Source: Candidatus Paceibacterota bacterium
GTDB lineage: Bacteria > Verrucomicrobiota > Verrucomicrobiia > Limisphaerales > UBA8199
Direction: 5' to 3'
Length of the DNA stretch: 37,123 bases
Assembly: GCA_035452965.1 (NCBI GenBank)
Contig: DAOTCE010000044.1
Coordinates: 1 to 37,123, forward strand
How positions within the stretch are numbered: the stretch's first letter is position 1; each line of letters opens with the position of its first letter. The notes under the pieces were generated by a model, which saw nothing but the letters and a program-made list of their open reading frames with translations, ran no database searches and was not told the origin of the DNA. Of the stretch, positions 21,424 to 29,281 are shown in pieces. The translations under genes and the position numbers were made by a program.

Positions 21424-23826
21424 TCATACCACCTCCACCGCCCCGTAGGGACACACCTGCCGGCATGAATCGCAACGGGTGCATCGCTCCAGATCAATCA
21501 GGTGCCGTGTATAGGGTGTCATGGGAATTGCATCGGCTGGACAATGCTGGGCGCAAATGGTGCAGCCGGTGCAATTGGCCCGCACGTGATATTGAATGAG
21601 CGCCTTGCATTTGCCGGCCGGACAGCGGCCTTGCAGATGGGCCTCGTACTCGTCGCGGAAGTAACGCAGCGTGGTGAGCACGGGATTGGGGGCGGTCTTG
21701 CCGAGGCCGCATAAGCTACCTGTTGCCACCTGTGGAGCGAGTCGCTCCAGTTCCAGCAGATGTTCTCGGCTGGCTTTGCCGGCACATAGGAGTTCGAGCA
21801 CTTCAAGCATACGCTTCGTGCCGATGCGGCAGAAGGTGCACTTGCCGCAGGACTGGTTCTGGGTGAACCGCAGGAAGTAGCGCGCGATGTCCACCATGCA
21901 GGCGGTGTCGTCGAGCACCACCAAGCCGCCAGACCCCATGATTGCGCCGATGTCGCGCAGGGATTCGTAGTCCACCGGCGTGTCGGCCAGCCGCGCCGGC
22001 ACGCAACCGCCGGAGGGGCCGCCGATTTGAACGGCCTTGAACGCGCGCCCCGCCGCGACCCCGCCGCCGATTTCCTCCACGATCTGCCGGAGAGTGGTGC
22101 CCATGGGCACCTCAATCAGGCCGGCCCGCCGGACCTTGCCCGCCAGCGAGAACACCTTGGTGCCTTTGCTGGTGGTGGTTCCGATGCCGGCGAATGCCTC
22201 CGCGCCGCGGCGGATGATCCAGGGCACCATCGCCAGGGTCTCGACGTTGTTAATGAGGGTGGGCTTGCCCCACAAGCCGGACTGAGCGGGGAACGGCGGC
22301 CGCAAGCGGGGCATTCCCCGGCGCCCTTCCACCGAAGCGATCAACGCCGTCTCTTCACCGCAGACGAAGGCCCCGGCGCCTTCCTTGATGGAGATCCGCA
22401 AAGGGTAATCGCTGCCCAAAAGGCGCTCGCCCAGCCAGCCCCGCCGCTCACACTCGGCCAGCGCCGCTCTCACGCGCAGCAGGGCCTGGGGATATTCGTG
22501 GCGAATGTAGAAGACGGCGTCGTGGGCGCCGACTGCCACCGCGGCGATAGCCAGCCCTTCGATTACCCGGTACGGAAAGGATTCAAGAATCATTCGATCC
22601 ATGAAGGCACCTGGGTCACCTTCGTCCCCGTTGCAGATGACGTACTTGGATTCGCCCGGCTGCTGGCGAACCATGCGCCACTTCTGGCCAGTGGGAAAAC
22701 CCGCACCCCCGCGCCCGCGGAGGCCGGAGCGTTCGATGGCCGTGATGATTTGTTCGGCGGAGAGGGGACAAAGGGCGTGGTTCCCGTTGGCCGTCTTTCC
22801 AGTGTTCGAAATCCGCACACCAAGGCACTTGGCCAACGCTGCAAAACCATCGTGGGCGAGATATTCCTTGAGGTCCAAGGGATCCAGTCGCCCATAGTGC
22901 TCCATGGCGATGTGGACTTGCCGGTTGAAGAACGCTCGCGCGCCGGTGTCATCCTGGTTAATCGTCAAGCTCCGGAGTTGCGGGGCCGCCGCATCATCCT
23001 CCACCAGCAAGCCATCCACTACTCGGGTCCAAAGTTGCGACCAGCGGCGTCCCAAGCTCCGCGGGCGGAAGTGTGTCTGCACCAGCCTGGCCGCCTGGCC
23101 CGGAGTCAGCCCTTCGTAAGTCACGCTCGACTTGCCCGGCACAACGACCTCGACCATCGGCGTCCGATAGCAGGCCCCCACGCAGCCGACGCGTTTGACG
23201 GTTGCACTCGCTCCGCTCATTGCCAAGCTCCGCTGGAGAGCCTGGAAAGACTGGTCGGTGCCTTTCGCCAGGCAGCACGAGTCGAGGCAAACCCGGATCT
23301 CGGCGCCACCATTGTCTCGCTGAGGATTGTTGACGGCCGGTTTAGCGGCGGCAGTTTGCCGGTTAGCCAGAAAGTCGCGAACCGCACCTGGCACTTTTTC
23401 CGCCGTCGCATAGCCGATGGTCTCCTCCTCGATGCGCACTACTGGAGCAAGTGTGCAGCAGCCCAGGCAGGCTACCCGCTCGATGGTGAACCGCCGGGCC
23501 ACGTCGGTGTCCGAACCCTCGGGAATCCTCAGGTGACGGCGCAGCGCTTCCTCAACGCGCTCCGAGCCGCCCACATGGCAGGCCGTGCCATGGCACACTT
23601 GGACGATATGCCTGCCGCTCGGCGTGTGCCGGAACATGTCGTAGAACGTCGCAACCCCGCTGATGGCCGCCGGTGTAATCTGCGTAGCCGCGCAAACGCG
23701 GCGCACCACCGCCTCGGGCAGGTAACCGTAATGGTCCTGTATGGCCTGCAGGATGGGGATGACGGCATCGGGTGTGCGTCCACTACGCTCGACCGCCTTA
23801 TCCACGTATCTCAGGTCAAGGCTCAT
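21424..23826 (-). CDS. NuoE-NuoF fusion (NADH dehydrogenase/HydB-like flavoprotein)
   Basis: An 800-residue fusion. Residues 1-155 are NuoE-like with [2Fe-2S] ligands C78, C83, C120 and C124. Residues about 175-255 are a second thioredoxin-like ferredoxin (VCLDSCCLAKG...RVGCVGACYRTP). Residues about 300-720 are NuoF: the FMN/NADH segment GRGGAGFPTGQKW, CNGDEGDPGAFMDR, and the [4Fe-4S] motif SCGKCTFCRIGTKRM. The last 60 residues hold two [4Fe-4S] motifs, CTGCTICAQHCP and CTRCDSCRQVCP. This order resembles HydB/HndC of NAD-dependent hydrogenases and the NADH modules of bifurcating complexes (established families). No hydrogenase or formate dehydrogenase catalytic subunit is nearby. It probably oxidises or reduces NAD(H) in the cytoplasm and exchanges electrons with the flavoprotein at 18688-20835. 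Confidence 0.92.
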   Translation of the reverse strand: MSLDLRYVDKAVERSGRTPDAVIPILQAIQDHYGYLPEAVVRRVCAATQITPAAISGVATFYDMFRHTPSGRHIVQVCHGTACHVGGSERVEEALRRHLRIPEGSDTDVARRFTIERVACLGCCTLAPVVRIEEETIGYATAEKVPGAVRDFLANRQTAAAKPAVNNPQRDNGGAEIRVCLDSCCLAKGTDQSFQALQRSLAMSGASATVKRVGCVGACYRTPMVEVVVPGKSSVTYEGLTPGQAARLVQTHFRPRSLGRRWSQLWTRVVDGLLVEDDAAAPQLRSLTINQDDTGARAFFNRQVHIAMEHYGRLDPLDLKEYLAHDGFAALAKCLGVRISNTGKTANGNHALCPLSAEQIITAIERSGLRGRGGAGFPTGQKWRMVRQQPGESKYVICNGDEGDPGAFMDRMILESFPYRVIEGLAIAAVAVGAHDAVFYIRHEYPQALLRVRAALAECERRGWLGERLLGSDYPLRISIKEGAGAFVCGEETALIASVEGRRGMPRLRPPFPAQSGLWGKPTLINNVETLAMVPWIIRRGAEAFAGIGTTTSKGTKVFSLAGKVRRAGLIEVPMGTTLRQIVEEIGGGVAAGRAFKAVQIGGPSGGCVPARLADTPVDYESLRDIGAIMGSGGLVVLDDTACMVDIARYFLRFTQNQSCGKCTFCRIGTKRMLEVLELLCAGKASREHLLELERLAPQVATGSLCGLGKTAPNPVLTTLRYFRDEYEAHLQGRCPAGKCKALIQYHVRANCTGCTICAQHCPADAIPMTPYTRHLIDLERCTRCDSCRQVCPYGAVEVV

Positions 23827-23833
23827 GCGGCAA

Positions 23834-23988
23834 AATCCGAATACCGAAGGCCGAAGCCCGAAGGAAATTCGAAATCCGAAGGCCGAAATCCGAAGGCTAT
23901 GCGGACGCCGCAGGCAATGCCGGAGGCCGGAGTTCGAGTCTCGGCGTTCGGCCTTCTTTCGGGCTTCGAATTTCGGCCTTCGGACTTC
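23834..23988. repeat. inverted 7-bp arrays (gene-less hairpin)
   Basis: The left arm 23834-23896 has nine units in register (AATCCGA, ATACCGA, AGGCCGA, AGCCCGA, AGGAAAT, TCGAAAT, CCGAAGG, CCGAAAT, CCGAAGG). The right arm 23947-23988 has six units (TTCGGCC, TTCTTTC, GGGCTTC, GAATTTC, GGCCTTC, GGACTTC) that are reverse complementary in kind. They enclose a 50-bp centre. It fills the gap between the PQQ-type gene, whose stop (23987-23989) lies in the right arm, and the NuoEF gene. Confidence 0.85.
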
Positions 23989-25819
23989 ATTGCTTTCCTG
24001 CTATCTTCTCGCGTGCCGCCGCACCAACGCACCACACGTTAGTCACTCCGCGCAAGAAAATCCGGTCCCGCGCGAATGCCGGGCTCGCATGAAGCGCATC
24101 GCCCATTTCGGTTCGGAACAACTCCCTGAACTGCCGCGCGGCCTCGACCACCACTGCGGTGCCATTCTGGCTGAACAAGTAAAGCCGGTTTCCAGCCAGG
24201 TTGGGGGATGCGTGAAATTCTATCTCAAAGTCGTGATCCCATTGCTTCTTGCCGTCTTTGGCGTCGAGACACGTCAGCATGCCCGAGGTCGTCAGCATGA
24301 AAAGCAAATCGCTGTTGCTGGTCGGGCTGGTGACATCGGGCACGTTATCCTCGACGGCCCACACTTGATGGGTTTTGGTAACATCCCCCTGCCCGTCCGG
24401 ACGAATCGCCATCAACTTCTCTGACGGGCTGGCCACAAAAAGCAAGCCCCCGGCGAACACGGGCGAGGGCGTAATCTCCCCGTTCATGCAGTCGGCTCGC
24501 CATAGTTCTGAGCCGTCGTCTGCCGAGTAAGCGATCACGAGGGGGGCAGCGAGCGTAATGACCTGCGATCTGCCGCCCTCCTCAATGGAAATGGGGGTCG
24601 CCCAGGTCGCGCCGGTCTTGCGCGGTCGCTGCCAGATGATTTGGCCGGTACGGCCATCCAACGCGTAGAGTTTCGATTTGCCGTCTTCGCCGTCCCCCTG
24701 GTCAAGTTGCACAATCAACCGATCGCGCCAAGTGGCTAGCGAGGTGGCGTGACCGTAAGGATTACTCAGTGCGCCAAAGCTCTTGGACCAGACCGGTTTT
24801 CCTTCCAGGGTGAATGCCGCGCAGTCGCCGTTCGCAAAAAGGGCGTAGACGCGCCGGCCGTCCGTAGCGACGGTCGAAGCGGCATAGCCGGTGGAATCCG
24901 GGACATCGGCTTGTGTCGGTCCGTTGGGGCCACCCGCGACAGGCTGCCGCCAAAGCGTTTGACCCGTGTTGCCGTCGAGACAGAGAACCTCACACTTGAG
25001 CGCATCACCGCCAGAGAAGAAGACGCGCTCACCCCAAACAATGGGTGAGCCGAAACCCCGAGCCGGTGCTGGAACCTTCCAGGCGAGGCCGGCGCCAGTC
25101 TTCATGTCCCACGATGTCGGCACGTTAGTGAAAATGGAAACGCCACTGCCGTCCGCGCCCCGAAAGCGGGGCCAGTTCTGTCGGAGTTCCTCGGGCGTGG
25201 CCGCATCGCTCGCTTGTGCCTGACCCGCAGCGTTCAGTCCCCCGGCACCGGCTCTATCGTTTGGCCCAAGCAGTTTCTCCAATTCTGCTGTTTGCTTCGG
25301 CAGGGCTGTACCCCAGCCAAGGCTAAGAATGAAAAGCAGGACGCCGATGGCTGCGCCGGAGCCCGCCACCGACCAGCGGGCTCTGGCAGCAGAGCGAACC
25401 GATTGTTCCGGATCATCGGCTTTGGGGCCGGGCATCGGCACGCGTTTGCGAAGCCGGGCGCCCTGCGTGATCGCCAGGACGAATACAGCCGCGCTGCCGA
25501 GTAGCAGGTAAACGCCAAGTCCCGTTTGCGACAATTGGCGGAAGTAGCGCTGACGGAGCTCCAGGTCGAGCTGACGGATGCTCTGTTTTAGCTGCTTATC
25601 GGCCGGGCTGAGCCGCAGTTGTTCCTTGTATGCTTTGAGCTGTGGCGACTTCAGCGGGTCATCCGCTTTGGCACCGACGTGCCCTACCCACAGGTTCAAT
25701 CCCACCAGCACGGCGAATACACCAGCAACCCATGCGGTCAGCCGACATGCCAGTGAAGCTGTGTCGGGGCCGCCTTGGCGCGGCGTGAGGGCAGCTTCGG
25801 TTTGGGGCGCAGTGACCAC
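23987..25819 (-). CDS. membrane-anchored PQQ-type beta-propeller protein
   Basis: A 610-residue protein. Three membrane segments lie at about 25-46, 101-120 and 149-170, with a charged loop (ADKQLKQSIRQLDLELRQRYF) between the first two. Residues 205-605 form an eight-bladed PQQ-like propeller of the type seen in quinoprotein dehydrogenases and BamB: repeated xxDGxTGQxLWRQPV, LDGRTGQIIWQRPR, YSADDGSELWRAD and CLDAKDGKKQWDHDF strands. No dehydrogenase active-site features are evident, so PQQ binding is not shown. It starts 3 bp after the polyferredoxin gene stop, so both belong to one operon. It may be a periplasmic binding or docking part of the redox complex. Confidence 0.87.
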   Translation of the reverse strand: MVTAPQTEAALTPRQGGPDTASLACRLTAWVAGVFAVLVGLNLWVGHVGAKADDPLKSPQLKAYKEQLRLSPADKQLKQSIRQLDLELRQRYFRQLSQTGLGVYLLLGSAAVFVLAITQGARLRKRVPMPGPKADDPEQSVRSAARARWSVAGSGAAIGVLLFILSLGWGTALPKQTAELEKLLGPNDRAGAGGLNAAGQAQASDAATPEELRQNWPRFRGADGSGVSIFTNVPTSWDMKTGAGLAWKVPAPARGFGSPIVWGERVFFSGGDALKCEVLCLDGNTGQTLWRQPVAGGPNGPTQADVPDSTGYAASTVATDGRRVYALFANGDCAAFTLEGKPVWSKSFGALSNPYGHATSLATWRDRLIVQLDQGDGEDGKSKLYALDGRTGQIIWQRPRKTGATWATPISIEEGGRSQVITLAAPLVIAYSADDGSELWRADCMNGEITPSPVFAGGLLFVASPSEKLMAIRPDGQGDVTKTHQVWAVEDNVPDVTSPTSNSDLLFMLTTSGMLTCLDAKDGKKQWDHDFEIEFHASPNLAGNRLYLFSQNGTAVVVEAARQFRELFRTEMGDALHASPAFARDRIFLRGVTNVWCVGAAAREKIAGKQ

Positions 25820-25822
25820 GGC

Positions 25823-27235
25823 TCAACTCCTGCCTGGAAGTTGTGGGCTTGCAGCAGAACTCGCGATGGGCACAGCCGCCGGCATCAAGCCGCGTCGGAC
25901 CAGTTCGTTCGGACAGAACTCGAAGCACCTCGCGCATGCGAAGCAGCCGCCTCGGTCCGGCTCGTAATCAGTGCGTTGGCGGCGCACGGACAAGCTGATA
26001 AGTTTGGAGCCAATCACCAGCCCGACCCACGCGCCGAAAATCCACCCGCCGGTGGCGAACTTGCGTTGGATGGCCACCGCCTCTGTCAAAATCTCCCTCG
26101 GTGTTTGCCGGGCGCGCTCGAGTGCCAGGTCGTCCGGCGACAGGGCGCCAAACTTGGGCGCGGTCCCTTGAGCGCTCGCCAACTGATCAGCCAGGCTGAC
26201 TGTCGGATGGAGCCGCGACGCCGGAGCGCTAAAGGCAGATCCCAGCCAAGCGCCGCCGACCAGCAGCACCGGTGCAAGCGCCAGCAACAGCGCCAGCCGC
26301 CGGCGGTCCCGGGTCAAGGCTTGCGCCCCTGCCGGGCTGGCCTGGGGCTCGCGCATCGCGCCGAACGGGCAGGACGTTTCGCACAAACGGCATTGGGTGC
26401 AGTAGTCCGGCGTCACGCGCACCCGCCACTTGGCGACGATCGCGCCCAGTTTAAGGAGCGCCCCATAAGGACACAAGAACCGGCAGTAAGGACGGCCGAC
26501 AAACATTCCCAACATGAGCAGCGCGGCACCGCTCAGCACCATCAGAGTCCGTCCGCTCAGCCGGAAAATGGGCACGAATGGATCATACTGGCAGATGATA
26601 AAGGCGCTGCCGGTAGCGGCGAACAGAACGCCCGCGCCCAGGTAGATGAAAGGCAAAACGCTCAGAGCTTGTTCCAGCCAGGCCGGCACCTTCACCGGCT
26701 TAAGCAGCACCAGATCCTGCAGCGCCCCGTGTGGACAGACCCCGGCGCAGAAGGTTCTTCCGGCGAAGAGCGCGAGCACTAGCGGCAGAACGAAGAATGC
26801 GATCACGCTCAACGGCACGGCGTAGCCACGGTCGCAGAGTGCCAGCGAGACATTTTGCAGCGAGCCGATGGCGCAGACACAGCCCTTGCGCCAGAATCCG
26901 AAGTAGAGCAGGGAGAAGATCGAGAGAGCCACCAGGCCCGTGCGCGAACGCCGCCTGTAGACCATCCAGCTTGCCAGCCCCAAGCACCCCGCCAGCACCG
27001 CCACGTCGAGATACTCGAGGGTCAATGCCCGCGCCGGTGGGGTGGTGGTGACCGGAAGCTGATGCCCGCTCTCGAAATCCGGCGGCGGAAACCGCTGCTC
27101 GGCGAAGGTCCATGTCACAGAAAGCAGGAGGATGCCGAGCCAGGCGGGCCATGTCCGACTTACGATTGACCCCTTGCGCAAGGCAAGGGAACAGGCGCTC
27201 AAATGGCGATTGGCAAATCGTAAACTGAGGCTCAT
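25823..27235 (-). CDS. membrane polyferredoxin (NosR/NapH/CcoG-like)
   Basis: A 470-residue polytopic protein with about seven membrane segments. Two CxxxCP motifs, C163-C167 (CAGVCPHGAL) and C251-C255 (CRFLCPYGAL), sit at membrane edges as in NosR and NapH. Two [4Fe-4S] motifs follow: C279/C282/C285/C289 (CTQCRLCETSCP) and CFACARCFEFCP near the C-terminus. A CVC pair at 119-121 is an extra possible ligand. The family passes electrons between the quinone pool or a cytoplasmic donor and periplasmic reductases (established for NapH and NosR). It abuts the stop codon of the upstream Tat ferredoxin gene without a gap. No NapA or NosZ is present, so its electron acceptor is unknown. Confidence 0.9.
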   Translation of the reverse strand: MSLSLRFANRHLSACSLALRKGSIVSRTWPAWLGILLLSVTWTFAEQRFPPPDFESGHQLPVTTTPPARALTLEYLDVAVLAGCLGLASWMVYRRRSRTGLVALSIFSLLYFGFWRKGCVCAIGSLQNVSLALCDRGYAVPLSVIAFFVLPLVLALFAGRTFCAGVCPHGALQDLVLLKPVKVPAWLEQALSVLPFIYLGAGVLFAATGSAFIICQYDPFVPIFRLSGRTLMVLSGAALLMLGMFVGRPYCRFLCPYGALLKLGAIVAKWRVRVTPDYCTQCRLCETSCPFGAMREPQASPAGAQALTRDRRRLALLLALAPVLLVGGAWLGSAFSAPASRLHPTVSLADQLASAQGTAPKFGALSPDDLALERARQTPREILTEAVAIQRKFATGGWIFGAWVGLVIGSKLISLSVRRQRTDYEPDRGGCFACARCFEFCPNELVRRGLMPAAVPIASSAASPQLPGRS

Positions 27236-27808
27236 TCAGTGGCTAATCGTTTTGAGCAGGTAGGGCTGATCGGCGGGCACGCGGCGGAAGGCATCCCCGG
27301 CGCAAACTTTGGCAATGAAGCATTCGTTGCAGTTCACGCAGCGGTCATGCCGAACCTGCAAGAAGAGCGAGCCATTGCCGAAGCGATTGCAGCCCTCAAC
27401 GCACTTGGCGCAACCGATGCAAAGCTGCTCGTCAATCGTGTATTCGTAATACGGATCCTCGACGTAGGTCCGTTTGATGGCCGAAGTGGGGCACAGGCAA
27501 TTCTCCGCGCCAGTGTTCAGATCGTTAGGCTCCGGTTCGAAGTAGCCGGTGCAAAGCTGGCAATAGCCGCAAATGGCATAAGCGTGGACGCACTTCACGG
27601 CGGATTGTTCCAGCACGCAATGGGTGGCACAGTTGCCGCAGCGGACGCATTTCTGGGGATCGATCTGCCAGACTGTGCCCTTGGCGGTACTGCGCCCGGC
27701 TATCACCCCCAGGAAGGCGCCCAGCCCGGCCAGCCCGGCTGCCCGCGCGCCGCTGCGCAGGAACTGGCGCCGCGTCACTGACGGTTGGGTTTGAGGCCGG
27801 GAGTCCAC
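27236..27808 (-). CDS. Tat-exported four-cluster ferredoxin (NapG-like)
   Basis: A 190-residue protein. The twin-arginine signal TRRQFLRSGARAAGLAGLGA lies at 12-31. Four cysteine groups follow: CVRCGNCATHC, CGYCQLC...CLCP, CIGCAKCVEGC and CVNCNECFIAKVC, enough for about four [4Fe-4S] clusters. The arrangement is like NapG or the electron-transfer subunits of periplasmic reductases. It is folded with its clusters in the cytoplasm and exported by Tat, so it works on the periplasmic face, probably with the polyferredoxin encoded next. The gene follows the NHL gene by 7 bp. Confidence 0.9.
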   Translation of the reverse strand: MDSRPQTQPSVTRRQFLRSGARAAGLAGLGAFLGVIAGRSTAKGTVWQIDPQKCVRCGNCATHCVLEQSAVKCVHAYAICGYCQLCTGYFEPEPNDLNTGAENCLCPTSAIKRTYVEDPYYEYTIDEQLCIGCAKCVEGCNRFGNGSLFLQVRHDRCVNCNECFIAKVCAGDAFRRVPADQPYLLKTISH

Positions 27809-27815
27809 TTGGCGT

Positions 27816-28823
27816 TCAGGCTTTGCGCTTCATGATGCGCACGTCGTTGGCCACCAAATCGAGAATGTAGATGCGCTGTTGAGAATCCACCGCCACGTCC
27901 AACCCGCCTACGGTGCAATCCGCCAGCGAACATTGCCGCCAGTTTTCAGGGAAGGACTCAACACCGGCCACGACGCATTCAAAGGCGCCGTCTTTCGAGT
28001 AAACCTTCACCCGGGGCAGTCCCTTCTCGCAGGTGACGCAGCGACCGTCCGGCAGCAATGCCAGCCCCACTGGGTTGCAGCACCCGCAGAAACCGTCAAT
28101 GGCTCCCGAGGGTTTGCCCCAGAAGAACTCCAGGTCGCCATCCGCAGTGTAAGCTTCCACGCGATGACGTCCGGTGTTATTGACGCGCAGCAAGCCATCG
28201 TGCGCCAGTTCCACATCGAGGTAAGGGCTGGGCAGGATGAGCCCGGGAATGTTGCGCTCCTTATTCCGCTCGGCTATGCGGCCGACGAGTTTGCCGGACT
28301 TGTCATAACGCAGCACGACCCGGTTGCCGGAGTCCGCGGCGAAGAGATCGTTCTCCCCAACCGCCAGGCTGCTGAGCCAAGCTCGTTTGCCGAGCGTGGC
28401 CCAGGCGGCGAGCAACTTGCCACTCCGGTCGAGCACTTCGACATGATCACGCACGCCGGCGTAAATGGTCCCGTCGGTGGCGACTGCCACGGAGCGGACC
28501 ACCGCAGTGCAGGTGAATTCACTGACTCGCGCGCCGTCCTGGCCCAGCACGATTACCGAGTTGGCCGCTGCGAGATAGACGAGGTCATCCGGACCGATGG
28601 CGATGCGGCGGGGGCCCGGTTGGGGGCTAACAAAGCGGCCGACCTGTTGGTAGCAGATGAGTTTGGGGTCCGTCTTGCGGAGGCGTTCCACGTCGAGCGC
28701 AAAGGGATTGGCTTTCTTGCCTGGGCCAGCCACGGCACCCAGCGGAGCGGCGGTCGCCGCAAGAACGCCCGCCCCTCGCGCGGCGCCTGCGAGGAAACGG
28801 CGCCGGGTAATATCACGAATCAC
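27816..28823 (-). CDS. Tat-exported NHL beta-propeller with cysteine cluster
   Basis: A 335-residue protein with a twin-arginine signal TRRRFLAGAARGAG at 6-19. From residue 65 it consists of NHL-type six-bladed propeller repeats (RRIAIGPDDLVYLAAANSVIVL, RSVAVATDGTIYAGVRD, GLALLPDGRCVTCEKG). Unusual for a propeller, cysteines cluster at 246, 248 and 249 (GFCGCCNP) and 262 and 265 (CVTC), with more at 283, 298 and 303, which could bind a metal or a redox centre. Tat export rather than Sec would fit a cofactor inserted before export. It is the second gene of the redox operon. The reaction, if any, is unknown. Confidence 0.85.
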   Translation of the reverse strand: MIRDITRRRFLAGAARGAGVLAATAAPLGAVAGPGKKANPFALDVERLRKTDPKLICYQQVGRFVSPQPGPRRIAIGPDDLVYLAAANSVIVLGQDGARVSEFTCTAVVRSVAVATDGTIYAGVRDHVEVLDRSGKLLAAWATLGKRAWLSSLAVGENDLFAADSGNRVVLRYDKSGKLVGRIAERNKERNIPGLILPSPYLDVELAHDGLLRVNNTGRHRVEAYTADGDLEFFWGKPSGAIDGFCGCCNPVGLALLPDGRCVTCEKGLPRVKVYSKDGAFECVVAGVESFPENWRQCSLADCTVGGLDVAVDSQQRIYILDLVANDVRIMKRKA

Positions 28824-28840
28824 GAGCAGGGTCTTTCATG

Positions 28841-29071
28841 TCAGCCTTTGTCGTTGGCGCGTTGGGCGGAGAGAGCTTGAGGCAGCTTACACGCGGTGAA
28901 AAGACTGCAACTGGAGCAAATACCCTGATTCACACAATGCTGCCCCGCAAGGATCCTGGGACGTGCTGCCAGAGCCGCAACGCCAGCACTCAGCAGTCCC
29001 AGCAGGCCATAGCGCACCGTGGCGCGAAAGAACTCGCGCCGGCTTTCAGCTGGTTTGGGCGAGAACGGCAT
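28841..29071 (-). CDS. small Tat-exported protein with Cx5Cx2Cx5C motif
   Basis: I place the start at ATG 29071 (76 residues; 29119 gives 92). The N-terminus has a twin-arginine motif SRREFFRAT followed by the hydrophobic YGLLGLLSAGVAALA. The mature part is only about 40 residues and contains CVNQGICSSCSLFTAC, a symmetric C-x5-C-x2-C-x5-C arrangement, then KLPQALSAQRA. Four cysteines exported by Tat suggest a preassembled iron-sulfur or other metal centre. It is the promoter-proximal gene of the redox operon, 17 bp before the NHL gene. I know no named function. Confidence 0.72.
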   Translation of the reverse strand: MPFSPKPAESRREFFRATVRYGLLGLLSAGVAALAARPRILAGQHCVNQGICSSCSLFTACKLPQALSAQRANDKG

Positions 29072-29193
29072 AGTACAGCGATTGAATAGCAGCCCAAACA
29101 ACCTGCGCCAAGCCAGCAATAGCGGCTACGTCCGTTTTGCCAAACATCAACCCTTTATTGTTCGCCGGTTGGCTGAAAATGGCACGCGGAACA

Positions 29194-29212
29194 GTTTTCC
29201 CTTTGGGGAAAC
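29194..29212. terminator. weak hairpin between secreted-protein gene and redox operon
   Basis: TTTCCC and GGGAAA flank a four-base loop. It lies after the stop of the gene at 29282-29872 and before the first gene of the redox operon. No T-run follows on either strand, so termination is only a possibility. Confidence 0.25.
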
Positions 29213-29281
29213 CCACGAAAGCCCCGCTTTCTCCCCAAGCTGGCGCTGACCGGTCAAACCAGCCCCACGCTGAGCATGAAA

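Noticed and set aside
21424..21484. Long N-terminal form of the second four-helix-bundle protein starting at 21484
   Set aside because: Its first 65 codons translate the heptamer array and the end of the NuoEF gene; the conserved domain starts later.
22027..24042. 671-codon open frame on the plus strand, opposite the NuoEF gene
   Set aside because: It mirrors a strongly recognisable NuoE-NuoF protein on the other strand, shows no domain motifs and runs through the hairpin repeat; a GC-rich antisense shadow.
25775..26782. 335-codon plus-strand frame opposite the polyferredoxin gene
   Set aside because: Gln/Arg/Ala-rich shadow of a membrane protein with clear cysteine motifs on the minus strand.
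25823..27808. Periplasmic nitrate or nitrous-oxide reductase operon (nap/nos)
   Set aside because: NapG/NapH/NosR-like proteins are present, but no NapA, NapB or NosZ catalytic gene is found; the neighbours are propellers and a NADH module.
27879..28880. 333-codon plus-strand frame opposite the NHL gene
   Set aside because: Shadow of the Tat-NHL gene; no signal peptide or motif.
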